Part shown: one piece after another, positions 34,901 through 44,617 of the stretch
How the letters are laid out: each line of letters begins with the position of its first letter
How positions within the stretch are numbered: position 1 is the stretch's first letter
Assembly: GCA_035771165.1 (NCBI GenBank)
Contig: JAWNZC010000471.1
Coordinates: 1,396,001 to 1,460,000 of the forward strand
Source: Paragorgia papillata
Lineage: Eukaryota > Cnidaria > Anthozoa > Scleralcyonacea > Coralliidae
Reading direction: 5' to 3'
Length of the DNA stretch: 64,000 bases
Made by a program: the position numbers and the translations under genes
The notes under the pieces: model-generated
Database searches by the model: none
What the model saw: only the letters and a program-made list of their open reading frames with translations
Told to the model about the DNA's origin: nothing

Positions 34901-35109
34901 TACACATCAACTTGTTAATTCCTGTTCATTTTGTGGATTGTTTTTTCCTCATAGTTGTACAAGCTCTTGTTGCTTTGGTGAATGACCCCGAGCCGGAACA
35001 CCCTCTTCGAGCAGACCTAGCCGAAGAATATACAAAAGATAGGAAGAAATTTATGAAAAGTGCCGAGGACTACACTAAGAAGCATGCCGAGAAACGACCA
35101 TCGGATTAA
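25982..35109 (+). CDS. UBE2L3: UBE2L3-type E2 ubiquitin-conjugating enzyme (UbcH7), complete
   Basis: E2 enzymes carry ubiquitin on an active cysteine and pass it to an E3. Five plus-strand exons: 25982-26008, 26439-26534, 30047-30124, 31027-31135, 34955-35109. GT-AG junctions and phase give 154 residues, the exact length of the human protein. Visible are the HPN motif (76-78) and catalytic Cys86 in KGQVCLP, Phe63 in the E3-binding loop, and the family's distinctive Pro88 and His119. In UbcH7 those two go with cysteine-only reactivity, which limits it to HECT and RBR ligases such as Parkin or HOIP. The N-terminal helix is [18 protein letters not shown]. Introns 2 to 4 are long and full of inverted-repeat elements. 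Head to head with the GTPase gene. Vertebrate UBE2L3 and UBE2L6 are later splits, so the symbol means the ancestral type. Confidence 0.96.
26736..27222. mobile_element. Inverted-repeat element in UBE2L3 intron 2
   Basis: GTACGAGTCAAATCCAACTG near 26738 is mirrored by AGTTAGAATTGACTCGTAC near 27204. TGATCATCCCCCCCC is mirrored by GGGGGGGATGATTGCAG. No coding content. Confidence 0.65.
27250..27836. mobile_element. Inverted-repeat element with TGCACCTATCAATGTTAG ends
   Basis: TGCACCTATCAATGTTAGTC (27253) is mirrored by GCTAACATTGATAGGTGCA (27814). CCCGAGGG/CCCTCGGG lies just inside. Next to the preceding element in UBE2L3 intron 2. Confidence 0.7.
28376..28715. mobile_element. Inverted-repeat element with TGGTGTTTCCAC arms
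   Basis: ATATAGATAACTTTTGTGGA then AACACCACATA at 28407 is mirrored by ATGTGGTGTTTCCACGAAA near 28676. Inside, GCCTGTTGACTCAGGCC and CATCAGAGCAATA / ATTGCTCTGATGAGGC make further stems. It resembles the Penelope-like hairpin at 44618 in style only. Confidence 0.55.
29069..29243. repeat. 31-bp tandem repeat, about 6 copies
   Basis: Units start with TATGTTCATTAGTATTCTTT and end ATATAAAATTG at 29069, 29100, 29131, 29162, 29193 and 29224 (the last is partial). Copies are identical, so the array is young. In UBE2L3 intron 2. Confidence 0.97.
31267..31800. mobile_element. TTAA-flanked AGGGTATTGGCAA MITE (copy 1)
   Basis: TTAA (31263-31266) precedes AGGGTATTGGCAATAAAAAT; the right end is ATTTTTATTGCCAATACCTT followed by TTAA (31801-31804). 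The arms extend past 80 bp (AGACCTTTTACAATTTT against AAAATTGTAAAAGGTCT). In UBE2L3 intron 4. Confidence 0.8.
32130..32535. mobile_element. Palindromic MITE of the ATATGCAAAT-core group
   Basis: AAGAACTTTTGAAGTTAGAA near 32165 is mirrored by TAACTTCAAAAGTTCTTTT near 32521. CATATCTCACTTCGTTCTTT is mirrored by AAGAACGAAGTGAGATA. TGATATGCAAATAACAT is present in the left arm. Confidence 0.55.
32542..33533. mobile_element. TTAA-flanked element with CTCTTTCTCGTCC end
   Basis: TTAA at 32538-32541 precedes CTCTTTCTCGTCCAGTCCG. The right end, GGCCGGACAACTAGGAG, meets TTAA at 33534-33537, and the next element starts straight after that same TTAA. TIRs are imperfect. No transposase frame. Confidence 0.55.
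33538..34018. mobile_element. TTAA-flanked AGGGTATTGGCAA MITE (copy 2, right end eroded)
   Basis: The left end, AGGGTATTGGCAATAAAAAT, follows TTAA. The right arm reaches AGACAAACTTTGCCAATAC and then stops without the expected CCTTTAA. Arms are otherwise like 31267-31800, including CGCCATCTTG/CAAGATGGCG. Confidence 0.7.
34535..34860. mobile_element. MITE with TAGTC(A/C)GTTTCAGCTTGC ends (copy 2)
   Basis: TTATAGTCCGTTTCAGCTTG at the left and CAAGCTGAAACTGACTATAA at the right. Reverse-complement partner of 5887-6173 along most of its length. It ends 94 bp before the last UBE2L3 exon. Confidence 0.75.
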
Positions 35110-35598
35110 CAGTGATCAAGTCAGTACTGAGATTAAAACAACAACAAAACTTGTCAATTTTAGACTGTACAATTTTTGGCACCCCCTTGAACCACTACAA
35201 TGGAACAAAACTGGCCACACTGCCCTTTTTTCGTTTGCTCTTTAACATATGTGTACAAGCAGGCTAAGAGTGTATTTTTTAGCCTGACCTTTGTACAAGT
35301 CTGCTACAAGATTAGTTCCCAATGCCGATATGTAAATCTTGATTGTGTTCGATTAGCCGGTTGCCATGATATAGATAGAGTGCTTTTTAATCTGATTGTC
35401 AAGGACAGTAAGCATGTCGTTGATAGCGGTTTTTTTTTGGACAATACATTTTCCACGTATACAATGACAGGATGAGACTAGTATAGACAGTATTGTTTTA
35501 AATTTCAATTTGTTTATAATTATAATTGATATATCAAAGTGGAGGTGTGTCGTAATGAGTTCAGTAGTTTGTGGCTTGGCGATAGCAGGATGGATTAA

Positions 35599-36181
35599 AG
35601 TGGCACTCACACCCCAAATTGTTTTTTCAATAATATGAATCTGTTCTATTTGTGGAGTACAAAACTGGAGAAAAAAATTTTATTCGGGTAAATTCTCGCT
35701 TTTTTATGGCCTTTCAAAGTTGGTAAAATTACCCAAAAATGGACTCCATTTTGTCCCACGACCGAGCGACTGGGGTCTGGGATCAGTTTGGTGATGTGAC
35801 GTCACAAGGTGAACCTGCTGTTTGTCAACACTAAAGATACTAATTCCGTTGAAGACATCAAAAAAAAATACAAAACGCGGAGTATTGCTTGAAAAAACGA
35901 GTGCTTTGTGAGTGTTTCTGTAGTAAAGTATATAAAGCTTCTTGCGTGTTCACCTCGTGACGTCACAAGTCGTTCTCTCACAAGTCGTTCTCTCACAAGT
36001 CGTTCTCTCACCAGTCTCCCAAAGATAACCCGCAGCTCGGTCGTGAGACAAATAAGTACCAACTTTGAAAGGCCATAAAAAAGCGAGAATTTACCCGAAT
36101 AAAATTTTTTTTTCAGTTTTGTACTCCACAAATAGAACAGATTCATATTATTGAAAAAAAATTTGGGGTGTGAGTGCCACT
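35599..36181. mobile_element. TTAA-flanked AGTGGCACTCACACC MITE
   Basis: TTAA at 35595-35598 and 36182-36185. The ends AGTGGCACTCACACCCCAAA and TTTGGGGTGTGAGTGCCACT are inverted for more than 100 bp (GAATCTGTTCTATTTGTGGA mirrored). Internal CTCGGTCGTGAGACA is mirrored by GTCCCACGACCGAGCG. Confidence 0.85.
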
Positions 36182-36265
36182 TTAACTATTTACCGTTGTT
36201 CAACAATCGTGAGATATTCATGCAAGAGTCAAGAATACGACTCACAACATGACAATACACAAGTA

Positions 36266-36619
36266 TAAAGGACTGGGGGCTAATCATCCTTACTCGCAGC
36301 CAGTGGCTGAATTGCGAAGGACGCAGATCAACGTGGCCGTGTCGAGGCATATCAAAGGCGCTCCAAGCAGCCGCCAACGACACAGTTCAGACCACGGATC
36401 ACAGCTAAGATGTTAGGTGTTGATTTTATGGAGGGAGGAGAACCCGGCGAAAAACCCTCGAAGCACAGGAGAGATCAACTACAACTCTACTCACACGAGT
36501 CCAAGCCCGACAACAGGGTCATTCCCAAGCGGTCACCCATCCAAGTACTAACCCCGTCTAACCGGGCTTAACTTTTGGTAGGAGGCAGCGCGCTAACAGC
36601 ACACGCCACCCGTGCTCCC
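36266..36619 (-). mobile_element. 5S-rRNA-derived SINE (copy 2)
   Basis: Collinear with copy 1 (7031-7394). It differs by a small deletion around GGAGGAGAACCCGGCG. The 5S-like GGTTAGTACTTGGATGGGTG is intact on the minus strand. Confidence 0.75.
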
Positions 36620-36890
36620 ACAAGTACCTGGTACACTATACGATGACGATAAGTACTTTGGCGGAATGCAGATCGGAGGGGATAGAGTCCGTTGCTAACC
36701 TGCAACCTCGTACCCCGGGGCATCGTGCCACCACGGCGGGAACGAGGTTGCATGGCTACCCTGCCGGCAATGAGCCACGAAGCAACATCTGCCGGCACGC
36801 CACATGACCCCTGAACCAACGGAACCTCCTCCATCCCGACATCTGCAAAGTCAATTGTCTAAGCCAGGGAAAGAACAAAAACTCGCACTA

Positions 36891-37745
36891 CAGTCAACTC
36901 TCGCCTTGCAGACACCCCGCTATTAAAGTGCCTATATCATGGTTGGGGATTTTACATATTTAGGATATTTGGAACCTTCTGAGAAGATTTGTAATATATC
37001 TTCTTTTCCTAAAATTTCACCTTCATGGATTTTTTTGCCGTTACAGTTGACGGAAGTGACGTCAAAAGAGGAATCTGGAAAGTGGTTTTCATATAGACAA
37101 ATTCCTCTTTCGACGTCACTTCCGTCAACTTTAACGGCAAAAAAATCCATGAAGATGAAATTTTCGCTTGAGAAGATATAGTACAAATCTTCTCAGAATG
37201 TTCCAATTAGTATAAATATGTAAAGTCCCTGAGGATGACATAGGTACTTTAAGGACAGTTGGTAAATCCTCAGCCGAAACTACTATGAAATGTATTGAAA
37301 TGACTCTCGCTATTACGGAATTGCGGACACTTCATGTGGTCCCCAACAAACATTTTTATTGTTCTACTCTCGTTACAACGGACACCTTGGACGTATTTTT
37401 CTCTCGACACATGAAAGTGAATGACTTTTTAATTTATCGAGTGACATACTTATGTTACTGATTCACGTTACCGTTGTATTTTTGGTTTTGGAATAAAAAA
37501 AATATTTGAATACAAATTTTTGACTTGTATTTTGACTTGTACTGTGTACTTATGTATCACAGTAAACGTCAACTAGAAATTGAAATAAACTGGACATTTT
37601 AAAACAAAAAAGCAGTAATACATTGTAGTGACATTTTACAACCTGAAATCGGGATATTTTCATCGCATCCCGCTATTGCGGACTCTCGTTATTACGAACA
37701 CCAAATGACGGTCCCCAGGTTGTCCGCTATAACGAGAGTTGACTG
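36891..37745. mobile_element. Pogo/Tigger-like non-autonomous DNA transposon
   Basis: TA-CAGTCAACTCTCGCCTTGC at the left and ATAACGAGAGTTGACTG-TA at the right are the CAGTC-type termini and TA target site typical of pogo-class Tc1/mariner elements. CTCTCGCTATTACGG and CTCTCGTTATTACG repeat inside. No transposase remains. A TTAA MITE is nested in it at 36927-37248. Confidence 0.8.
36927..37248. mobile_element. TTAA-flanked palindromic MITE nested in the pogo-like element
   Basis: TTAA on both sides (36923-36926, 37249-37252). Arms: AAGTGCCTATATCATGG against ATGACATAGGTACTT, and GTTGACGGAAGTGACGTC against GACGTCACTTCCGTCAAC. The fragment at 1-57 and 560-680 belongs to the same family. Confidence 0.8.
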
Positions 37746-38384
37746 TACTAAGCAGTAACAGAAACGAACGATTAGTACTCACCCAGGTTGAAGGACTCAC
37801 CGTACCGACCAGCCAGGTGAAGTTTGACTAGCTAAAGACGCGCCACAATGGACGTACACCCACAATAATGAGTGACCAGCCATGCCCGAAGCCAGGACGA
37901 ATGGCGAGGACCCAATGACAACTAACGACAAATTTGCAAAGAAATCAGAGCGACCAAGGAGAAGGGAGGGGAGGGGAGGGGTGAAAAAACGACTATAAAG
38001 CCAAAGACCGCGGGATCAGAGTTCATATATGTTAATGAGAACCCCCCCCCTTCCCCAACCGTAATGTAAGCCGCTGACACCGTTATACGTTAACTTCTTT
38101 TATTATGATATAATAAAATACAATTAGTGAAAAGACTTTTTATTACCCACGGTGATAGTAAAGTTGTGAGTGACGTTACGGTCACGTCAGTGCATATAGT
38201 AACTCCTTTTTCCTACAGAGAAAACATATTCCGTTTACTTGGGCTACTGCATGATATCTGGAGTTCTCAAAATCATTAATAATTCATGAGAAAATTCAAA
38301 AGAAATCAGTATTTGGAAATCGGAGGAAGATTACAGTCAAATTTAGCAAACTTTGAGGTCGATTTTCTCTTAAAATATTGATTC

Positions 38385-38545
38385 GTTTGAGAAGCTATAT
38401 CCAACACTCGTCTGTGTTCATCCTCCAATGTCTAAATACAGCCAAGCTGGTTAAAAAACCCGGCTTCGCCTCGTATTTTCAACCTACTTGGCTGTATTTA
38501 GAAATCGGAGGAAGAACACTGACTCGTGTTGGATATATTACTTAA
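38385..38545. mobile_element. Hairpin element with AGCCAAGCTGG / CTTGGCTGTATTTAGA arms
   Basis: AGCTATATCCAACACTCG is mirrored by CGTGTTGGATATATTACTT. CTAAATACAGCCAAG is mirrored by CTTGGCTGTATTTAG. A similar arm recurs at 45002-45030. Next to a dispersed repeat at 38571. Confidence 0.55.
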
Positions 38546-38570
38546 AGGAGTTTTAGATGGAATTGAATTA

Positions 38571-38690
38571 TTAACCCATTCCTGCCTGAATCAGCCAAAA
38601 ACGGCCCCGTTATGTTTTTACTCTGTCTAACGCCAGACGGCCAGACGATCTTACTCGTCAAACTGAAAACTCTTAGACATCCTTGGCAGC
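38571..38690. repeat. Dispersed ACCCATTCCTGCCTGA...CTGTCTAACGCCAGAC repeat
   Basis: The same string, in either orientation and with drift, occurs at about 10855-11000, 11158-11345, 15296-15412, 62001-62118 and 62119-62230. The shared parts are ACCCATTCCTGCCTGAA, CTCTGTCTAACGCCAGACG and TTACTCGTCAAA. No terminal features could be defined. The rest of 38691-39227 shows only an 80-bp duplicated ATAAAATGTTGTTTATACAA stretch. Confidence 0.6.
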
Positions 38691-39227
38691 CATGCATGGG
38701 TTTAGGGAAGTAACCTGTACATAACAATATAGTCTTAAGACATTTGTCATGCACAAAAGGGCGATTTCGCTCTTAGAGGTAATGCAAATAAAATGTTGTT
38801 TATACAAAAAAACAAAAACCGCTCTTAGAGCTAATGCAAATAAAATGTTGTTTATACAAAATAAAATGTTGTTTATACAAAAAAAAACCCAAAAAAAACC
38901 CACAAAAAAAACACATCAAATATTCTTTAACAATTTAACATATATTCTCATAATGTAGTCTCCAAAGTTAGGGCAGCATACATTTTTCAGCATAAATTAA
39001 TAAATGCATTGAAACGTCCACTGAAAATCATGCAGTATGTCAAAAGGCCGGACTGAGATTGTTTAAATCTACACCTGTTTATACAGATAATGCATTTATG
39101 TACATTGAATTAAAATGTATTGTACGTGTTTTATCTGGTATTTAATCAGCTGAATTTGGATCAAATTGGTCATTTTGGGCACGGACGCGATATAACGCGT
39201 GGTGGTATACAATACTAGTCAAGCACT

Positions 39228-40175
39228 ATGTGTGGCAACTGTTCAGAAAGTGGTGTTCCTGATTTCTACGAATTCTCTCTCCACTGTTCCTCTTCCGGTG
39301 CTTGTCTTATTAACAATATCCTGGGTTGTATCTTGAACGTGTTGTTTGCAATATGTGGAGCGTCTCTTAACTCCTTAGTGATAGCGTGTTTCTGGAAATC
39401 ATCACATCTTAAAACGAAAGTCTGTTACTTCCTCATCAAGGTTCTGTCCTACGTCGATGTAGTCGTCTCGCTCGTGGTTCACCCGCTTTTTGTTTTGTAT
39501 TGGTCAAAACAACTGTCACGAACAAGCTCTGTACTGTTTAAAAGACTCGCCTTCTATTCCTTGTCCTTGTTCTGCGGTCTTTCAGCTGTGACACTCTTCA
39601 TTATGAGCGTGGAACGATATTTAGCCATACGTCATGCAGTTTTCCACAAGTCTTCAGTGACTAAAACGAGGCTATTCAAAACTACAGTAATCCTCTTCGC
39701 TTTCTGGACACTAAAATGGATCGTTACGAAATTCATTCACATTGGAACGTTTTTCACGATTGCGGAGAGCGGTTTGTTTTTCATCGTCACGATATTCGCT
39801 TACACGAGTATCTTTTGGGCGGCGAGGAAATCTAGCGTGGAAAACATCTCTTTGGCTTTGGGCCGAGAGCATTCAGACAAATCAGGGGAACGTTCTAACG
39901 TCTATCTGAAGAAAAAATTGGAATTCATTCGAGATTTGAAGCTCTTGAAATCCTATATGCTGATCTTGACGTGTTTGTTCGTCCTTTATCTACCAAATGC
40001 TGTCATGATTGTTTTGTCGAAAATCGAGGCCGTTCCCAAAAGAACGGATTTTTGGAATCTTGCCGAAGTCTGGTGCTCTAATATACTGGTGATCAACTCT
40101 ACCGTGAATTCTTTGATTTTCGTTTGGAAGAATAACAGGCTGAGGAGTGAAGCTAGGAGAATCTTAAATTTTTAA
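39228..40175 (+). CDS. Class-A (rhodopsin-like) GPCR, intronless, orphan
   Basis: A single exon of 315 codons with seven hydrophobic segments, hence a plasma-membrane receptor; the ligand is unknown. Landmarks: TM1 GASLNSLVI (Asn48), TM2 LSYVDVV (Asp77), TM3 ERY (129-131) after SV, TM6 VLYLP (Pro256), and TM7 VINSTVNSLIF followed by a basic helix-8-like WKNNRLRSEARR. NPxxY is changed to NSLIF, the usual TM6 Trp is absent, and neither the TM3-start cysteine nor an ECL2 cysteine is seen, so the common disulfide is missing. A short N-terminus carries two possible glycosylation sites. A clear paralogue is at 45530-46396. A polyadenylation-like AATAAA is near 40354. Intronless class-A families expand lineage by lineage in cnidarians, so no one-to-one vertebrate name is justified. 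Confidence 0.9.
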   Translation: MCGNCSESGVPDFYEFSLHCSSSGACLINNILGCILNVLFAICGASLNSLVIACFWKSSHLKTKVCYFLIKVLSYVDVVVSLVVHPLFVLYWSKQLSRTSSVLFKRLAFYSLSLFCGLSAVTLFIMSVERYLAIRHAVFHKSSVTKTRLFKTTVILFAFWTLKWIVTKFIHIGTFFTIAESGLFFIVTIFAYTSIFWAARKSSVENISLALGREHSDKSGERSNVYLKKKLEFIRDLKLLKSYMLILTCLFVLYLPNAVMIVLSKIEAVPKRTDFWNLAEVWCSNILVINSTVNSLIFVWKNNRLRSEARRILNF

Positions 40176-40389
40176 AGTACATATGAGGAGGCATGGGTGC
40201 CACTATCACTATCTCTATCTGTATCTTTAATCGGTAAAGCTGATTGCATACAACCGATGTAAAATTAATAAATTACAGTAATAAAATTCTAATTTAACTA
40301 AATACAACTAACAAATTATATCGCAGCTGACGGTAACTACAATATTACAAAATAAAAGTAATAATTAATAAACTTAAAGCTAATTCAGA

Positions 40390-41161
40390 AAAGAAAGGAC
40401 GTGCTTGCTGGAGCTTTCGGAGCACTTGTTATTAACTATTTGCTCTGGAAGGTTATTCCAGGCAGGGATATTGCGGGGGGAAAAGGAGCACTTAAAGGGC
40501 ATATGACTCGAAAATTAAGTTTGTCTTATTGAAAAGAACATTTAAAATGATAAAATAACATCTTTTCCAGTTTTTGGTTTCGTTGCTTCGTTTTTGAGAT
40601 ATTCCAGTTTGTTTGATATGCAAATGACACAACTTTCTACGTCACACGTGCATAATGAGTATTATGAGTTACCGAGAGAAGGTTACATATATTTGCTATT
40701 GTGAGACGAAATCACTTGGAATTCTACATGTTTGGTGTTGTGGGTAGAAACACTCACATGCTTCCTTTGAGTTAAGCCCATGTTTTCATAATAGCAAAGA
40801 TATGTAACCTTTTCTGATAACTCATTATGCACATGTGACGTAGAAAGTTGTGTCATTTGCATATCAAACAAGCTGGAATATCTCAAAAACGAAGCAAGGA
40901 AACCAAAAATTGCAACAAATGTTATTTTATCATTTTAAATGTTCTTTTCAATAAGACAAACTTAATTTTCGAGTCATATGCCCTTTAAAGACATCAGTAC
41001 GTACAGAGAAGTGTTTGTATGTCTGGGAGTGTTTCCGTCGGGTAACCCCGGTAGATAAGGTGGCGTACTGAGTTGGGTCAACAGCATTGAGGCCAAGAGT
41101 GGCTTTATGAAAGAAGCTTAGGCGAAGGCACTCACGGCGTTTAGAAAGAGCTGATTTTCTC
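40390..41161 (-). pseudogene. LINE reverse-transcriptase C-terminal relic, split by a MITE
   Basis: On the minus strand 41161-40986 encodes SALSKRRECLRLSFFHKAT and SVRTDVFK. The frame then breaks at a 490-bp TTAA element and resumes at 40491-40390 with CSFSPRNIPAWNNLPEQIV. This is the C-terminal tail typical of CR1/Jockey-like non-LTR retrotransposons (PRTIxxWNxLP). Only the last ~95 codons remain. Confidence 0.7.
40496..40985. mobile_element. TTAA-flanked AGGGCATATGACTCG MITE (copy 1)
   Basis: TTAA at 40492-40495 and 40986-40989. AGGGCATATGACTCGAAAAT and its reverse complement are the termini; the arms are complementary for about 200 bp. The core TTTGTTTGATATGCAAATGA appears once in each arm. 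It interrupts a LINE relic. A near-identical copy is at 62991-63478. Confidence 0.9.
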
Positions 41162-41164
41162 CGT

Positions 41165-42027
41165 AACCGTATGCAAAGGGTTAAGCTTGCTAATTGCTTT
41201 TCTAACTGGCTACCTAAAACTGCAGGCGTTCCACAAGGAACCAAACTTGGTCCTTTACTCTTCATAATTATGATTAACGACCTTGTTTTGGCCCCAACCA
41301 GTAATGGTTATCCAATTATTAAGTACGTAGACGACTGTACAGTGTTTGAAATCTACAATAAGAACTCCAGCTCTAATCTCCAAAGCCAGATTGAACAAAT
41401 TTCATCCTGGTCATCCACTAATTGTATGAATATCAATGCCAAGAAAACCAAGGAAATCAGAATACGTTTTCTCAAACAACCGCCTGAAGTACAACCCCTG
41501 CGCATCAATGGAAATGAGATCGAAGTTACCGAATCCTTTAAACTTCTATAGGTATTTGGCTCACCGCTGACCTTACTTGGAATCTACACGTGGATAAAAG
41601 CACTTCAAAAGCCTCTAAGCGTCTATATGCATGCTCTTCGCATCCTAAGACGAGCGGGTCTTAGCCAGAGTCATCTATGTATGTTTTATTGCTCTTTTGT
41701 CAGACCGACCCTCGAATATGGCTGCCCGGTATGGCACACGTCACTTCTAAAGTATCTAACCGACGCCATCGAGAGGCATCCAAAAAAGAGCTCTCGCTAT
41801 CATTTACCCTGATCTAAGCTACACCGAATCACTTGCTAGGAGCGGTCTCAACCTTCTTTCATCGAGAAGAGACACCTTATGTAAAAGTTTTTTTCAGAAA
41901 TTTGACTACTGACAATAACAAACTCTCTAATCTTCTACCTAAGAGAGAAGCACTAACCTATAACTTGAGACAAAAGAGAAATTTCCCCCTAGTTAAATGC
42001 CGAACAGAACGGTTTAAGAAAAGCTAT
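41165..42027 (+). pseudogene. LINE reverse-transcriptase relic with frameshifts
   Basis: Starts in the RT palm with TAGVPQGTKLGPLLFIIMIN and the active-site-type YVDD (within KYVDDCTVF). Then come a stop at 41549, a shifted frame with WLTADLTWNLHVD, another shift and LRILRRAGLSQSHLCMFYC then VRPTLEYGCPVWH, and finally KREALTYNLRQKRNFPLVKC. This is the RT-to-thumb order of CR1/Jockey-like non-LTR elements, 5'-truncated as usual. It begins 3 bp from the opposed relic. Confidence 0.85.
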
Positions 42028-43200
42028 AGAGCGTTTTACTCACGTGATCGGTGGCCCCATGGGGGTGGTGAAACAATACGAAATATTTGAATAAGAAAGA
42101 GCTAATTCCCATACCGTACACCAATATGGCCGCCATTTCATTGTTTTGGTACACCAATATGGCCGCCGTGACGTCAGATGAAAACGCTCTATATACCGTT
42201 TGCCATTCCAACATTTTTTATAGATATTAACTATTTTAGAATTATATTAAATACTTATTAACCGAGCGCGAGGTCCGAGCTTGTGAGGTTAATAAGGAAT
42301 TTATTATATGTCTCCACAACAACGGGAAATAATTTAGAGAAAACATTATCGTCTACAGTACGTCAGCGCAAGCGGAGGCTGAGCGGTCTCATAGTCGCGA
42401 TTCGATATAATTGACAACAAAACAACCAAAAGGGAAAACATTTTGAAAAGAATATAATTTTTAAGAATATAATTTATTTTTTTTTATATATAATTTTTAC
42501 GAATATAATTTATTTATTTATTATTTTTTTTTTATTTTTTTTTTTAATTTTTATAATTTTTAATTTTTATAATTTTTAATTTTTTTTGTATGTTGTTTTT
42601 GTGCGGGTCCGTACACCGAGTCCGTACGGTAAAGTACGGACTCGCACGTTAGCCAATCAGCGTTCAATACGCCAGTTCGGACTCGCAAGACATATAATAA
42701 TATTGTATATAATATTTTAGTCGTACATATATTTAATTTGTATGAAAACAATAAAGCCTAAAAAAAAAAGAAAAAAAAAAAGGAGAGGCCAGCTCAGCTC
42801 AGGTCAGATAACATGTATGAGGAACACGCACGTGCACGATTCCTTTGAATTAATTTGGGTTTGACAACCTTCGATAACTCATTGTGTCTGTATACGTCAC
42901 AACATGTGACATTTACATATTGAACAAATTGAAATATCTCAACGATTCAACGAAGCAAGGTAACCAAAAAGTGCACAAGATGTTACTTTGTCATTTTAAT
43001 AAGTGTTCTTTCAAATGAGACAAACTTAATTCTTACGTCCGCGTAGGCTGAAAGTGCAACCGTGCAAATTTGACCAAAATTTAATTTGGGTTGCTCTTTG
43101 GTTTGTGGCCAACCTTTCCACAAAGTTACATCAAAATGATCCGAGTCAAAATCAGTTCAATACTTTTTAAATTAGAGATATCTTTAAAGTTATAGACAAA

Positions 43201-43395
43201 CAGTGAACTGTCTTACATTTTTCTGGAAAAACAGACCGTTAAAGAAGGAAAAAGGGTTTTGAAATTCCGAAGATGACTAGCCTGCGATCCGGCTCTCCTT
43301 AGGGGGGGCGGGGGGGGGGGGGGGGTGGAGCCGCTTCCTACCCGAGAGCCGACTCGCAGGCTAGTAGATGACAAAATGACATACATATGTATACA
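43201..43395 (+). pseudogene. 3' fragment of a GPCR gene, split by a MITE
   Basis: 43201-43276 matches the end of the receptor gene at 45530-46396 from AACTGTCTTA through TTCTGGAAAAACAGA to CCGAAGATGA, including the stop. The match resumes after an insertion as TGACAAAATGACATACATA, matching the other gene's 3' flank. A small deletion shifts the frame. The upstream six helices are gone. Confidence 0.8.
43277..43365. mobile_element. Short CTAGCCTGCG MITE with AGATGA target duplication
   Basis: CTAGCCTGCGATCCGGCTCTC is mirrored by GAGAGCCGACTCGCAGGCTAG around a G-run. AGATGA stands at 43271-43276 and again at 43366-43371, and once only in the intact receptor gene, so it is the target duplication. 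Confidence 0.75.
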
Positions 43396-43568
43396 TGTAC
43401 GTATGCAGTGTCTTAGGGGCTGTTCATATGAAGCGGACTAGCCCGATTACCGGGCCTGATTTTATGTCACGAAAACCTTATTACGACTATTTGAGAAAGG
43501 CAGAATGATATAACAAATCAAAATTGCCTTCGTTTTGCCGTAAGCATAACACACAGGGTATTCTAATT

Positions 43569-43830
43569 AACAAATAGATTCCATTTTGCCGTTGTCTGTT
43601 CACAGATGACGTCACAACGTGGTAAGAACAAAAAAGTGGCCCACGAGACGCAGTCGAGTGGGTCACTGATGTTCTTACCACGTTGTTACGTCTTCTGTGC
43701 ATCTATAACTGAACAGACAACAACAAAATGGAATCTATTTGTTTTATACGATACAAAAATTAAATTTTTTTTATCGAAAATCTTGCTGGATTTTGGGGCA
43801 TGAAGAAGGAAAAAAGCAAGTCAGCTCAGA
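43569..43830. mobile_element. Palindromic element, inverted partner of 21690-21961
   Basis: ACAAATAGATTCCATTTTGC and AAAATGGAATCTATTTGT form the arms. The shared outer flank, GGGGCATGAAGAAGGAAAAA, shows the mobile unit reaches past the palindrome. The two copies lie 22 kb apart, in opposite orientation. Confidence 0.7.
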
Positions 43831-44617
43831 AACGCAGTTTTGACCATTCCTAATGTCCATTAGACCATTAGTCAAACTGTGAAGCAAGGATCGTATTCGC
43901 AAAGCACTAAACGACGGAGAATGAGGCGCCCCTCTTCCGAAGACGGTGACAAGTGACGTAGTGACCTTTACTGCCTGCGCATCCCACTAGCCTGTGTACG
44001 GCCTGAATATACACCTGCAATTCAGTCTGAAAACTCGCATGATAGCTTATCGACCCCTCGCTAAGCTTCTCAGAACTGAGATGTATATTTTGATTGTCCA
44101 AATCCGACAACTCCTGTCTTATTTCAGTTACAATTGGTTCTCCAGGAATTCTCGTGAGATCAAATAATTCAATCAAAATAAGCAATTTTGAATCGTATAT
44201 ATGAGTATTAAACCACTCAAAATCTACTTCTCAGATTTGAGAAGCTCAGCGGGGGGTCGACAAGCTATTTTCAGACCGAATTAGGTGTATATTCAGGCAG
44301 TGACGTAGGAAGCAAGTTGATCTTGGAGGGGCACAGCTTCAAAAGGGCACTTTGTTCAGGGGGTAGGACTTCAAAAGGACACTTGAAAACATGTTTTATC
44401 ATAAAAAGGGCACTTTTCTGTTGCAAAAAGGGCACTTCATGACAAAGTTGGGGGGCACGTGCCCCGTTTTCCACCCAGTTCCTACGGCCCTGTATTCAGG
44501 CTGTACACTGCAGGCTACATCCCACAAGCTTTGGCCAAGGAAATGTATGAAAGGTGCATGTACATGTTCTGATTGAGCGCAGTCCAAAAGCCATCCATCT
44601 TATACACAATCGAAATA

